Shown: positions 47,691 to 56,738 of the stretch, piece after piece
Numbering within the stretch: position 1 is the first letter of the stretch
Layout: each line of letters opens with the position of its first letter
Assembly: GCA_017643215.1 (NCBI GenBank)
Contig: JAEPNV010000002.1
Span: 310,001-374,000 of the forward strand
Source of the DNA: Roseibium sp.
Lineage (GTDB): Bacteria > Pseudomonadota > Alphaproteobacteria > Rhizobiales > Stappiaceae
Direction of reading: 5' to 3'
DNA: 64,000 nt
The notes under the pieces: generated by a model
Seen by the model: the letters and a program-made list of their open reading frames with translations, nothing else
What the model was told of the DNA's origin: nothing
Databases searched by the model: none
Translations under genes and position numbers: made by a program

Positions 47691-50018
47691 ATGGACAGGC
47701 GGGTCATTCATCGTGACCGGCAGGAGTTGCAGTCTGCCGATCTGAACAACATGATGCTGTTTCCCCAAGCGGCCTTGGACCGCCTGGTTTCCGACGGTTT
47801 TGGTGCCGGGCTGTTTTTCACCGGGTTCTCACCGCAGGAAACCGGCACCTGGGAAATCACGCTGGGCGAGGGCCGGTTCTATTCGGCCGGCGCCGTGCAC
47901 CGGCGTGTAACATCCACTGTCATCGACCTCTTCAGTCAACGGCCTGTCAGCCAGAAGAAGGTTGCCTTGATTACGGCATGGGGGCAGGCGGTCGAAACCG
48001 ATGTTCAACCGCGGGATTTCCTGATCGATGCCGAAGCCGGGACCACCGAACCGCAGTCGGTCCCGATGGAGGCATTGCGATCCGCCGAGATCGGCACCCT
48101 CTACGGCACGGAAGCGACAACCCCGGTCGACCCCACGATCCCGAACAACAATGTCCTGATCGCGCGCGTTGTCCTGACGACATCGGGGATTGAATCGATC
48201 GGCTACGAGACATCCAACATCCTGCCGCAAGCGCTTCGCAATCAGACCGCGATCGACGACATGGCCCTGTGGCGGGCGTTGATCGAGGATGCCCTGGCAA
48301 CATTCCGGTCCGACATGGCCACGATGGCCGCCGCCATTGCGTTGAAAGCGAACAGGGCGGTCACCGATGATCATGAGTCCCGGATCCAGCAGCTCGAAGC
48401 CAAGGACCAGCAGTTTCAGGCTGATATCGACAATCTGCGGACCGAAGTCAGTGCCACGTCGCTGTTTCTGCTTCACGATGTCGAGCTGTTCTCGACACCG
48501 ACGAAGTCCGATACCGACCATTTGGATTACAATGCGCGTTTGTCCGGCGGTCTGCGCTTCCCGTTCGCCGCCGAAGACACGCCGTTGGGAGGTCTCGCTC
48601 TTCTCAACGCTTCAGATCCGAAAGTAACGGTCGTCGACAACATCGTGCGGCCGAAGGCCAATGAAGCCACCGTTCTGGACATCAAGGGCAGCCGGCAGGG
48701 CTCTGCCGCCCTCAACAGCTATTCCTCGACGACGTCACGATCAGTGGCGCATACCGGGACGCGGTCGGTCCAGGTCGCCGGCCTTGCCGATGTCGTCATC
48801 CAGACCTTCCCGAAGAATGCCTATCCGCCGGTCCTTGCCGTTGCGGGGCAGCCTTACAGCGCAACCAACGTCAATCCATCGGCCCGCGGGCCTGACTTTG
48901 TCGAGGTGCGCTATGATGGCTACGAGCCGGCCACGACGCGCTCGGAAACCTACACCTATTACACGACCGAGACCGACACGGTCGATCACACCGCCCATGG
49001 CAGGGCCCAGACCTTCATGATGGCGCGGGGCGGCTGGGTGAACGAGGTCCAGCTGTCGTTTGCCTCGCTCGACAGCAACCACGGCATGACGATCATCTTG
49101 TGCGAGACCGACGAAGCCGGCGCGCCGAAGATGTCCCGGACGTTGTCGCGGACCACGGTAACTTTCACCCAGCTCAACGTGACGCCGGTCAATGGCCTGA
49201 CGCCGATCACGGTTCCGCCGATTTATTTGTCCGCCGGGCAGCGGTTCGCGGTCGTGCTCCTGTCGGAAGGTGCCCATGCCTTGAACCTGGCGTCCGGGAC
49301 CCGCGGGATTTCACAGGGGCAGCACTTTGCACTGACCGCGGCCGATACCTGGTCGGCGCCGGGTGATCAGGCCTCCTACGACGTCGAGATGAAGCTCGCT
49401 TTCGACAACTACGACGATACCAGTGTGACGGTCGACCTGCAGCCGTTGCAGCTTGCCGGCGGTCTGACCAACGTCAAGTTCGAATCGGAAATGATGACCC
49501 CGGCTGGATGCTCGCTGCGGTTCGAGGTCCAGTACAACGGCGCCTGGTATGCCATTCACGCCGGTCAGTCCTTGGCTGAGTTCGATTGGTCCCAGAATTC
49601 GGCGATCCTGCCGCTGCGCGTGACGTTCATGGGCACCCGGGATGTCATGCCGGCTCTGGGCATCGGGTCGCGTTCAGCGATCACCGTCGGCCGGATGGGC
49701 AGCGGCATGGTCCATATTTCCGAGTTGATCGATGTCGGCGCCGGCAATCAGGCGTCCAAGATCCGGATCAAGACGCGGCTGGAGAACTTCGACGAAGCGC
49801 TTCATGACTGCACGATCGCGCTCGTGGTCGGCGGCAGCGATGTGGCGGCGGTTTCCACCACGGACGAGGTCCTGGACAGCGACTCGATTATTCGCACTGC
49901 GGTGTTTGATCTCGGTGTGACCCCGACACAGACCTTTGCCGCGAAAATCACCGGCACCGCGGTGTCGTCCTCCGACACGTTCATGGTCAGCGAGAGATAC
50001 GCCTATGCTGCTGTATAA
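47691..50018 (+). CDS. Large tail/baseplate-associated protein (DUF4815-like N-terminus)
   Basis: A 775-residue protein. The start MDRRVIHRDRQELQSADLNNMMLFPQAALDRLVSDGFG, with GEGRFYSAGAVHRRVTSTVID, has the style of DUF4815-type phage proteins that attach to the baseplate. A coiled-coil segment lies around 195-250. The C-terminal 450 residues are beta-rich with a duplicated jelly-roll-like look. It is in the place of tail-fibre genes, between I and the sheath. Function as fibre or adaptor is inferred. It overlaps the next gene by 14 bases. Confidence 0.6.
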   Translation: MDRRVIHRDRQELQSADLNNMMLFPQAALDRLVSDGFGAGLFFTGFSPQETGTWEITLGEGRFYSAGAVHRRVTSTVIDLFSQRPVSQKKVALITAWGQAVETDVQPRDFLIDAEAGTTEPQSVPMEALRSAEIGTLYGTEATTPVDPTIPNNNVLIARVVLTTSGIESIGYETSNILPQALRNQTAIDDMALWRALIEDALATFRSDMATMAAAIALKANRAVTDDHESRIQQLEAKDQQFQADIDNLRTEVSATSLFLLHDVELFSTPTKSDTDHLDYNARLSGGLRFPFAAEDTPLGGLALLNASDPKVTVVDNIVRPKANEATVLDIKGSRQGSAALNSYSSTTSRSVAHTGTRSVQVAGLADVVIQTFPKNAYPPVLAVAGQPYSATNVNPSARGPDFVEVRYDGYEPATTRSETYTYYTTETDTVDHTAHGRAQTFMMARGGWVNEVQLSFASLDSNHGMTIILCETDEAGAPKMSRTLSRTTVTFTQLNVTPVNGLTPITVPPIYLSAGQRFAVVLLSEGAHALNLASGTRGISQGQHFALTAADTWSAPGDQASYDVEMKLAFDNYDDTSVTVDLQPLQLAGGLTNVKFESEMMTPAGCSLRFEVQYNGAWYAIHAGQSLAEFDWSQNSAILPLRVTFMGTRDVMPALGIGSRSAITVGRMGSGMVHISELIDVGAGNQASKIRIKTRLENFDEALHDCTIALVVGGSDVAAVSTTDEVLDSDSIIRTAVFDLGVTPTQTFAAKITGTAVSSSDTFMVSERYAYAAV

Positions 50019-52230
50019 CAGCCAGTATCTGATCCAGGACGGCAAGACCAAGCTCAATGCCGCTTTTTTGGGCCGTGTCTTCCAGAGTCTGGACTCGCGC
50101 CTTCACGAGCAAGAGCTGATCCAGAAGGATTGGGAAGCGCAGGCCAAACAGCTGGTCCAGCTCGGCCAGGAGCGGATCGATATCGTGCTGCAGCCCTTGG
50201 TGGCGGAGGTCCTTGATCTGGCGTCCATGGGCTTTCTCATGGCGGACCTCGATGGCGCGGTCCCATTCCAGACAGGAACCCAGACGGTCACGCTGGCCGA
50301 AGGCACGGCCCGGGATCTTTTCGTGCTGTCGCCGTTCCTGTCGATCACCCGGGCCGACAACCACACCGACTATCTGATCTGCAAGCCGGTCGGTGACTAC
50401 GACAGCGCGACAGGTCAGCTCGCGATTGATGTCATCGAGGCCAATGGCGCGGTCGGTCCGCATTCGGATTGCGTCATCGCGTTGACGGCCGCCGGCGGCA
50501 TCGCCGGTCTTCTTTTGAAACAAGGCGCCGTGACGGCGAAGGACGAGGCCGAGGCGGCGAGGGATGCCGCCCAGGGGCATGCGGGTGATGCTGCGCAGCG
50601 CGTGGTCGATGCCCAGGCGCAGGTGGCGCTCGCCGCCGCCGAGGTCGTCAACGCGGCCGCGGAAGTCGTCAACGCGCAAACCGAGGTGGTCAATGCGCAG
50701 GCCGAGGTGGCACTTGCAGCCGGTCACAAGACGGCGGCCGAGGCGGCGCGCGATGCGGCATTGGCGGCGCAGGCCGCGGCTGAGGGCGCGCTCGATGCGT
50801 TCGAGGACAAGTTCCTCGGCTCGTTCACGACCGCGAACGAGCCAGTCACGGACAATGACGGCGATCCGCTCCAGGAAGGCATGTTCTACTGGAACAGCGA
50901 TGTCGACGCGCTGTTCTTCTGGACCGGTTCGGCGTGGCTTCAGCAGTCCGTGTCGACAACTGCGGGAACGGTGACCGTTGTTCCGCCGACCGGCATGACC
51001 GGCACCAACGTTCAGGCCGCGCTGCAAGAGTTGAGCCCGACGCTACAAGCGATCGACCCCGCCGATCTGATGGGCGACGTCACACTGGATCTGATCCTGA
51101 CCAGTGTGGACGGGTTCGTGGGTGATTTCGCCCGGGCGTCAGCGGGTACGTATTTCGACGCGCAAGGGGTGCTGCAAACCGCCGCCGCCGATGTGCCGCG
51201 GTTCGATCATGATCCTGTAACAGGCGCGCCCCGAGGCCTCCTTGTGGAAGGGGCGGCGACGAACCTTTTGGCGTGGCCGGAAGATTTTTCCGCCCCCGAC
51301 TGGCTTCCAGCCGATGCGACACCAACAGCCAATTCCGCCAGCAACACGGCGGATAGTGGCCATATACGGATTGTCATCAACGGCATTACGCCAGACACGG
51401 ATTACACCGTGTCTTACGAGTTGGATCTGCCAGTTCAAAGAACCCAAATTCAATGGAACTTCGATACTGGCGGAACAACGATCCGGCACAAGATCGACAT
51501 CCACCCGGATGGCACGTTGGTTGCGCTGACGAGTGGAGGCGCAACGATCCCGGCGGACTACCGAAAGATTTATCAATCCAGCACAAAGATAAAGATAAAA
51601 ATCACCGGTAACTCAGGCGCGTCGAACACGCGAGCTGCGGTGTTCCTCTATCCAAGTTCAAATGCTGCGGGCGTGAGCGGAACGATCACGAACATGAAGG
51701 TGCAGCTCGAAACCGGCACGATCGCCACGTCCTATATCAAATGCGAAGGGGTTGCGACCAGCCGGGCGGCGGATGTTGCGGTCCTGAGTAATATTGCTGA
51801 ACTGTTGTCGGAAAGCGGCGGGACGATTTATGTGGAGGCAGTCAACTCTGGATTTCAAACTGGAGCTTTCCCTTGGCCACTGTCGTTAAATGACGGCACG
51901 ACTGACAACGAAATTGGTTTTTTTCACAGGCAATTACACGATGATTGGTACTTCAAAATAAACAACGCAGGGGTATCTCAATCTCAGATCGGTGGTTTCC
52001 CTAACTCCTCTATCAACAAATTGGCTGCTGCGTTTTTCAATGACGATTTAGCGTTTTCAGCCAATGGTACTTCGGTTGTGGTCGACGGATCAGCAACAAT
52101 CCCGACGACATTAACAGAAATGATGTTGGGCGCAGGCGCGAACGGGAATAGCGCCAACTGGCATATCCCTCGCGTCATTTACTCGAAAACAGTCAATCCC
52201 GCTCCGATCCTGGAGGCCATCACGTCATGA
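50005..52230 (+). CDS. Tail fibre protein with coiled-coil shaft
   Basis: A 741-residue fibre. The start MLLYNSQYLIQDGKT lies at the end of the previous gene and gives an N-terminal attachment region; an Ala-rich heptad coiled coil spans about 175-270 (repeats of AEVVNAQTEVV type). After a glycine-rich NDGDPLQEGMFYWNSDVD turn comes the LLVEGAATNLLAWPEDFS motif found in many phage fibre/adhesin tips, then a beta-sandwich receptor domain (about 410-741). The last 150 codons are clearly AT-richer, suggesting a swapped tip. Confidence 0.7.
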   Translation: MLLYNSQYLIQDGKTKLNAAFLGRVFQSLDSRLHEQELIQKDWEAQAKQLVQLGQERIDIVLQPLVAEVLDLASMGFLMADLDGAVPFQTGTQTVTLAEGTARDLFVLSPFLSITRADNHTDYLICKPVGDYDSATGQLAIDVIEANGAVGPHSDCVIALTAAGGIAGLLLKQGAVTAKDEAEAARDAAQGHAGDAAQRVVDAQAQVALAAAEVVNAAAEVVNAQTEVVNAQAEVALAAGHKTAAEAARDAALAAQAAAEGALDAFEDKFLGSFTTANEPVTDNDGDPLQEGMFYWNSDVDALFFWTGSAWLQQSVSTTAGTVTVVPPTGMTGTNVQAALQELSPTLQAIDPADLMGDVTLDLILTSVDGFVGDFARASAGTYFDAQGVLQTAAADVPRFDHDPVTGAPRGLLVEGAATNLLAWPEDFSAPDWLPADATPTANSASNTADSGHIRIVINGITPDTDYTVSYELDLPVQRTQIQWNFDTGGTTIRHKIDIHPDGTLVALTSGGATIPADYRKIYQSSTKIKIKITGNSGASNTRAAVFLYPSSNAAGVSGTITNMKVQLETGTIATSYIKCEGVATSRAADVAVLSNIAELLSESGGTIYVEAVNSGFQTGAFPWPLSLNDGTTDNEIGFFHRQLHDDWYFKINNAGVSQSQIGGFPNSSINKLAAAFFNDDLAFSANGTSVVVDGSATIPTTLTEMMLGAGANGNSANWHIPRVIYSKTVNPAPILEAITS

Positions 52231-52589
52231 GCCCCTATGTAAACCTTGGCCTCAGGGCGCCGACCGAAGACGACGCCAAGGCCGCGGCGATTGCCGCCCT
52301 TGCAGATGGTCTAACCCTGGTCGCACAGGACGAAATCGGCACCTGGCAATGGGTGCCGTCCGGCTTGAACCACTGTTTCATCCCGATCGGGTCCGTTGTC
52401 ATCACACCCGGTGTCTATGACCCGGACACAGGCGCTGAAATCACGCCGCCGGTGATCGATGACGGCTGGCACGCGAACCTCGCCGTCAGGTCCGAGATGA
52501 CGGATGAGGTCCGCGCGGCCATCCTCCTTCATGGTGCTGCCCACGGCGTCACGCTCGACGTCGATACAAAGAGGGTGTTTGCCACATGA
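52227..52589 (+). CDS. Hypothetical protein in fibre block (120 aa)
   Basis: A 120-residue, mostly beta protein: MSPYVNLGLRAPTEDDAKAAAIAALADG at the N-terminus, then GTWQWVPSGLNHCFIPIGSVVITPG. It overlaps the fibre gene (TGAs/ATG) and the next gene, so it is part of the fibre operon. Possibly a fibre chaperone or a linker; no family is recognised. Confidence 0.55.
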   Translation: MSPYVNLGLRAPTEDDAKAAAIAALADGLTLVAQDEIGTWQWVPSGLNHCFIPIGSVVITPGVYDPDTGAEITPPVIDDGWHANLAVRSEMTDEVRAAILLHGAAHGVTLDVDTKRVFAT

Positions 52590-52780
52590 GTAGGCTTGCC
52601 ACGAAAACCCGGGCCGGGCTGATGGGGCCGGCCGACAAGACGAAGCTTGACGCGCTTAATGCCGCTGCCGTTGCCGTGACGCCCTTTTCCGATGTCGCGG
52701 CAACTGATGTTCAGTCCGCCCTGGAAGAGGTCCGGGGCAAGATCGCCGAGACAGCCCTCTTCATGGAGTTCGCCCTATGA
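52586..52780 (+). CDS. Hypothetical protein in fibre block (64 aa)
   Basis: Begins MSRLATKTRAGLMGPADKTKLDALN, a pattern seen in phage proteins with a short helical repeat in fibre regions (DKTKLDAL), then VTPFSDVAATDVQSALEEVRGKI and a helical end. The start overlaps the previous stop and its own stop overlaps the next start. Likely a fibre-attachment or joining protein; function not shown. Confidence 0.5.
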   Translation: MSRLATKTRAGLMGPADKTKLDALNAAAVAVTPFSDVAATDVQSALEEVRGKIAETALFMEFAL

Positions 52781-55269
52781 GCACACGCGCCGATGTGATC
52801 GAGAACATCCCGGCAACCTCGACCGCCATCGTCACCGGTGCGGCGGACAAGAACACCGTTGTGCAAAGCCTCGAGGTCGCCAACCGGGGCTCGCTGATCG
52901 ATCCTGTGTTTGATCCGACGACGGAACAGCCGTTTTACATCGGCACGTTCGTGACCGACGAGACCAACAGCCACCACAACAATCAGCCCCAGGTCCTCAA
53001 CCTGACCGACACACTGTCGATTGTGTTTGTCCAGGACTACCTGACTTACCCGTACCGGAAATACGTCCAGGCCATTGAGTGGAACCCGGCCACCCGCGTC
53101 GCCCGCTCCGGCCCACCGGCCCTTGTCCGTTGCTCCACGAACCAAGACAGCGGCTGGGCGCATAAGACCCACCTCGTCAAAGCCGGGCCGGACAGGTTCC
53201 TTTGCTACGATCAAAACGGCGGTGAAGTCCTGCGCAGCTACACAGTTGATCCGGCCACGCTCGTCATCACCTTCAACGGTGAGGTCTCAATTGCGGCCGA
53301 CGTCGTGACCACCAATGCAGGCACCTTTTGTGGCGCTTATCTGAAACCCGACTACGCCCTGATCACCACGCACAACGGCACCACGACCAGGGTCCAGGAG
53401 GTCCACGCCGCCGATGGCGCCGCGCCGACCGTCACTCAAATCCACTCGTTCTCCGGCGGCTACGGCTATATTGTCCGCGCGCACGATACAAACCATCAGT
53501 TCGCCCACGTCTACTTCACGTCAACCGGCAACCTCGCCATGTGCCGGTTCACTTATGACACTGCCCTTAATACCATGAGCACGACGGTCTACGGCGCTAT
53601 CACAGCAACCGGTGTGGACAGCTCAAACAAACTGCAGGTCAAGGAACTTCGCGACGACGGTACCTACGGTTTCGTTATACTCTGGCGCAACAGCGGAGTG
53701 TCCTATCAGGTCTACAGCCGGGTCTATTACGACGACACCACGGCGGTTGCCGGCGACACTCAAATTGCCACCAGTTCTGGCAACGCGCTCATCTGCGCCA
53801 TCCAGGCCGGGCCGGGGCTCGTGCATGTCAAGGAGGACGCATACTCAAGCGCCCGGCATCAGATCACGCGCAACGGCAACGGCTCTACCGACACTATAAA
53901 CGGCTTCGGCTGGGACAGCATTGTCGTCGGGTTCAAGGATTTCCTTGTTGGCGTCAATAAGGCTGACGGCGGCCCGAAAATGAGCCACACCACGAAGGCG
54001 TCCGCGACACATGTCCTTAATGGCACCTTCCTGTCGATCGGTTTCCAGAACCCGGCCCGCGCCCGCTGGGTGGAGGAGTTGAACGCGTATGTTTATGCCG
54101 GCTATGGTCTGTTCGTTCTGAATGAAAACTACGAGGTGATCGCCTCGACCTATGACGTCGCCAACGCCGTGTTTTCATCGTTTGATGTCGTCATCGATGA
54201 TCCGACCACAGTCCTGACCGCGAGTTATCTCAATTTCGAGGTTCAAGGCAGCGGCGCGTGTACCCGGTATATCAAGCGGATGTCGCTTCCTAAATCGGTT
54301 GACGAAGCGCCCAGCACACAATGGGCCATGTCGACCTATCACAGCAATTATCAACCCTATCGGTTTGGTTGCATCGTGCTCAGCTATGGTGGCGACGGAT
54401 TTGCGTATTTCGAGCCCGCTTTTGTTTCTCCGAGCAATTACTACAACATCTTTACAACCGGCTCGGGCAATAGCACGCCGGGCAACAGCCAGCCGATTAC
54501 ATCCAGTCAGACGTATTTCGGCAACGACTTGATTGCCCTGATCCGTACCGGACCCGACAGCGCGTTTGCTGCCCTATACGACAACAACACCTATGGCGAG
54601 ATTTCCCGCTTTCACAGCCTTGATTTCACGGCCGGCGCCGGCGCGTCGACAAAAGAAGACCACGTGACCGGAACGACGGGCGTCAACACCTCCTATTCCT
54701 ACAGCGCGCTTTATGGCTACACCACGAACGGCTGGTCGTTCCTTTGGGGCTACCCGGGCCATGTCTACTCGGCCGACAACACCAAAACGGAGACCTACAC
54801 CGTCAATGTTGATGGGGTCGGCGTCAACTACGCTCCTCTTTTCACCACCGGCTTCATGCAAGGCACCAAGGCCTTCGCCGCGATGTGGGATGGGTCCAAC
54901 GGCTACCGGCTGTGGTCGCTGACATCGGATGGTGCTGAGCTGGTGACGCAAGACAATACGCTCGCCACCGAAGACAATGCATGGCAGGACCAGTTCGGCG
55001 TGATCGGGGTCAGCGCCAGCTATTTCCAGAACAACACCGATTTTTACAAGGTCTATGCGCCGATCCCGGCCACCCGCAAGATCACGTTGACGGCGAGCCA
55101 TGCGGGGGGAACCAAGGCGTTCGACCTGATCAAGGATCATCCGGTTGCCGTTGGCGAGGTCGTTGCGCTCGACGCCAAGCGCCTGGTCGCCGCCGGTGAA
55201 AGTCTCAGGCTGACATGCGACAAGCCCGATACGTGCGAGGCCTATGCCACCGTGATGGAGATCGGCTGA
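52777..55269 (+). CDS. Large tail-associated protein (830 aa), possible receptor-binding protein
   Basis: An 830-residue beta-rich protein rich in Thr, Ser, Tyr, Asn and Gly. Many short strands of about 40-50 residues recur with the aspect of a beta-propeller or beta-solenoid (for example GVDSSNKLQVKELRDDGTYGFVILWRNSG). A closing segment ATRKITLTASHAGGTKAF with VAAGESLRLTCDKPDTCEAYATV looks like a small C-terminal beta domain. It is the largest product of the fibre block and a candidate receptor-binding or surface-degrading protein. No catalytic motif is visible and no family is recognised. Confidence 0.55.
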   Translation: MSTRADVIENIPATSTAIVTGAADKNTVVQSLEVANRGSLIDPVFDPTTEQPFYIGTFVTDETNSHHNNQPQVLNLTDTLSIVFVQDYLTYPYRKYVQAIEWNPATRVARSGPPALVRCSTNQDSGWAHKTHLVKAGPDRFLCYDQNGGEVLRSYTVDPATLVITFNGEVSIAADVVTTNAGTFCGAYLKPDYALITTHNGTTTRVQEVHAADGAAPTVTQIHSFSGGYGYIVRAHDTNHQFAHVYFTSTGNLAMCRFTYDTALNTMSTTVYGAITATGVDSSNKLQVKELRDDGTYGFVILWRNSGVSYQVYSRVYYDDTTAVAGDTQIATSSGNALICAIQAGPGLVHVKEDAYSSARHQITRNGNGSTDTINGFGWDSIVVGFKDFLVGVNKADGGPKMSHTTKASATHVLNGTFLSIGFQNPARARWVEELNAYVYAGYGLFVLNENYEVIASTYDVANAVFSSFDVVIDDPTTVLTASYLNFEVQGSGACTRYIKRMSLPKSVDEAPSTQWAMSTYHSNYQPYRFGCIVLSYGGDGFAYFEPAFVSPSNYYNIFTTGSGNSTPGNSQPITSSQTYFGNDLIALIRTGPDSAFAALYDNNTYGEISRFHSLDFTAGAGASTKEDHVTGTTGVNTSYSYSALYGYTTNGWSFLWGYPGHVYSADNTKTETYTVNVDGVGVNYAPLFTTGFMQGTKAFAAMWDGSNGYRLWSLTSDGAELVTQDNTLATEDNAWQDQFGVIGVSASYFQNNTDFYKVYAPIPATRKITLTASHAGGTKAFDLIKDHPVAVGEVVALDAKRLVAAGESLRLTCDKPDTCEAYATVMEIG

Positions 55270-55949
55270 TGGTCGGCTTCCGGACACTTTCGACCGCGAA
55301 CGGAAAGCCGGCAGGGTCCGGTTCGGCTGGGCTTTCCGAAGCTGAGGTCGCCGCGCTGCTCGACAACCGTCTTGCCTACGAGCACGTCAAGACGATCGAT
55401 ATCACGGAGAATGTGGCCGCGGTCTCGATCACGGACTGCTTCCCTGATCTGACCGCGCAATATTATGTCGAGGCGGTCTTCGGCCATCAGACCGTAACCA
55501 GCACCTATCCCAACCTTCGGGCGATGGTGGATGGCGCCGATGTGACGGCAACGAGTTCTCACTACTTCGCATCTTTCGTGGAGCACACCACGACCAACAC
55601 AGGCACGGTCACGAACTCGACATTTTGGGGGCTTACCACCCAGGGGGCAAGCTATTCGCCGGTCTGGATCAGGCTTCACATCCTTGATGTGAACGTCGAG
55701 CAGGCATTCGGTAGCGGCGTGAATAAGTGCGTGCCGATCTTCGCCGAAACCCGCCGGTTCGAGAACAGTGCGTCCTATGGGGTCAGTTTTTCGAACCTCA
55801 GCCTGGCTGGAAATGTTGTCGCCGGAAACGCGCTGACCGGCCTGACGTTTTCCTGGAACTCCGGCAACATCGGGCTGGCCCATATGCCAACCAATCTGAA
55901 GCCGCAGATCAGCGTCTACAAGAAACCTGCGAGGACGGCCAATGTCTAA
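55269..55949 (+). CDS. Hypothetical tail protein (226 aa)
   Basis: Starts MVGFRTLSTANGKPAGSG at 55269, overlapping the previous TGA; the longer frame begins inside the preceding gene and is not used. A short helix (GLSEAEVAALLDNRLAYEH) is followed by beta strands rich in Thr/Ser/Asn, as in small receptor-binding domains. Likely part of the tail tip; function inferred from place and composition. Confidence 0.5.
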   Translation: MVGFRTLSTANGKPAGSGSAGLSEAEVAALLDNRLAYEHVKTIDITENVAAVSITDCFPDLTAQYYVEAVFGHQTVTSTYPNLRAMVDGADVTATSSHYFASFVEHTTTNTGTVTNSTFWGLTTQGASYSPVWIRLHILDVNVEQAFGSGVNKCVPIFAETRRFENSASYGVSFSNLSLAGNVVAGNALTGLTFSWNSGNIGLAHMPTNLKPQISVYKKPARTANV

Positions 55950-56343
55950 TCCGATGATCCAGGTCGGGGACGCCGTCCGCGAGATGACGGCCGATGAACA
56001 TGCGCAATATCTGATCGACACGTCGCCGCCGGCGCTCGTGGACGTCCAGGCCGATGCTGTCACCAAAATCAAGGCGGATGCCGAGGCACGTATCCTGGCC
56101 ATCATGCCGGAATTCAAGCAGCGCAACACACTGGCCCTGGCGGCCGAGGCCATCACGACGCACGGTCCGGACCCCACGCTCTGGCCGCAGGACCTTCAGG
56201 ACGCCAACACAGTTGCCACCGCCGCGTGGACGGCGATCAAGGCAATCCGGGCCCACAGCGATGCGCTGGAGATCCAGATCGCCGCGGCGGGAACGCCCGC
56301 CGATGTTGACACCATTCTCGCTAACCCAGGCTGGCCGGCATAG
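55942..56343 (+). CDS. Hypothetical protein, possible fibre assembly chaperone
   Basis: A 133-residue helical protein. REMTADEHAQYLIDTSPP and a long helix VDVQADAVTKIKADAEARILAIMPEFKQRN are reminiscent of the C-terminal half of tail-fibre assembly proteins, which often end with a DAxxxI..M-type helix. It is the last gene of the fibre block in the plus direction. Assignment is tentative. Confidence 0.45.
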   Translation: MSNPMIQVGDAVREMTADEHAQYLIDTSPPALVDVQADAVTKIKADAEARILAIMPEFKQRNTLALAAEAITTHGPDPTLWPQDLQDANTVATAAWTAIKAIRAHSDALEIQIAAAGTPADVDTILANPGWPA

Positions 56344-56425
56344 GCCAACGAGACGGCCGCTAGGCGCGTGCGTTGGGCCGGTGAAGTTCTAAAAAGCCCG
56401 TCGCCAATTCGAAGGATCAGCCCTT

Positions 56426-56653
56426 ATGAGCAATTCCTTTCCCCAGACCGAACACGTCAAGCTCCGGCTGCAGAACGTGCGCGACATCATCGTGACGGAG
56501 ATCGTCAACGATGATGGAACCTACTCGCGCTCGATCCGGTTCCTCGGCCTGCCGCTCGACGGCGGCAATCCTGTCGAGACGATGGAGATCGTCGTTCAGT
56601 CCGACAACGCGGCATCGGACATCGATTTGACGACACCGCCGCTCAAATTCTGA
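56426..56653 (+). CDS. Hypothetical protein (75 aa)
   Basis: A 75-residue beta-type protein (HVKLRLQNVRDIIVTEIVND, YSRSIRFLGLPLDGG, TMEIVVQSDNA). It is preceded by GAAGGATCAG and followed by a rho-independent terminator at 56678. No family is recognised. It is separate from the fibre block by 82 bases and could be the end of that operon or a small independent gene. Confidence 0.55.
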   Translation: MSNSFPQTEHVKLRLQNVRDIIVTEIVNDDGTYSRSIRFLGLPLDGGNPVETMEIVVQSDNAASDIDLTTPPLKF

Positions 56654-56677
56654 TCGCCTGAAACACCAACCCCGACC

Positions 56678-56701
56678 AACCGCCCTTGAGGCGGTTTTTT
56701 T
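56678..56701 (+). terminator. Rho-independent terminator before the sheath gene
   Basis: A seven-base stem AACCGCC/GGCGGTT with loop CTTGA is followed by five more T residues and then GTGCC. The core 28 bases (56680..56707) are identical, on the opposite strand, to those at the 25475..25496 terminator. Confidence 0.9.
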
Positions 56702-56738
56702 GTGCCCGCCCGTCGGGCCAGCAGATGAGGCTTGACCT

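Noticed and set aside
50530..50820. Near-repetitive GC-rich stretch looking like a tandem repeat or CRISPR-like array
   Set aside because: It encodes the Ala/Val-rich coiled coil of the fibre; unit lengths are heptad-based and there are no spacers. No CRISPR array was seen in the window.
49987..51027. 346-codon minus-strand frame opposite the fibre gene
   Set aside because: Antisense of an Ala-rich coiled coil, which gives long open but meaningless frames.
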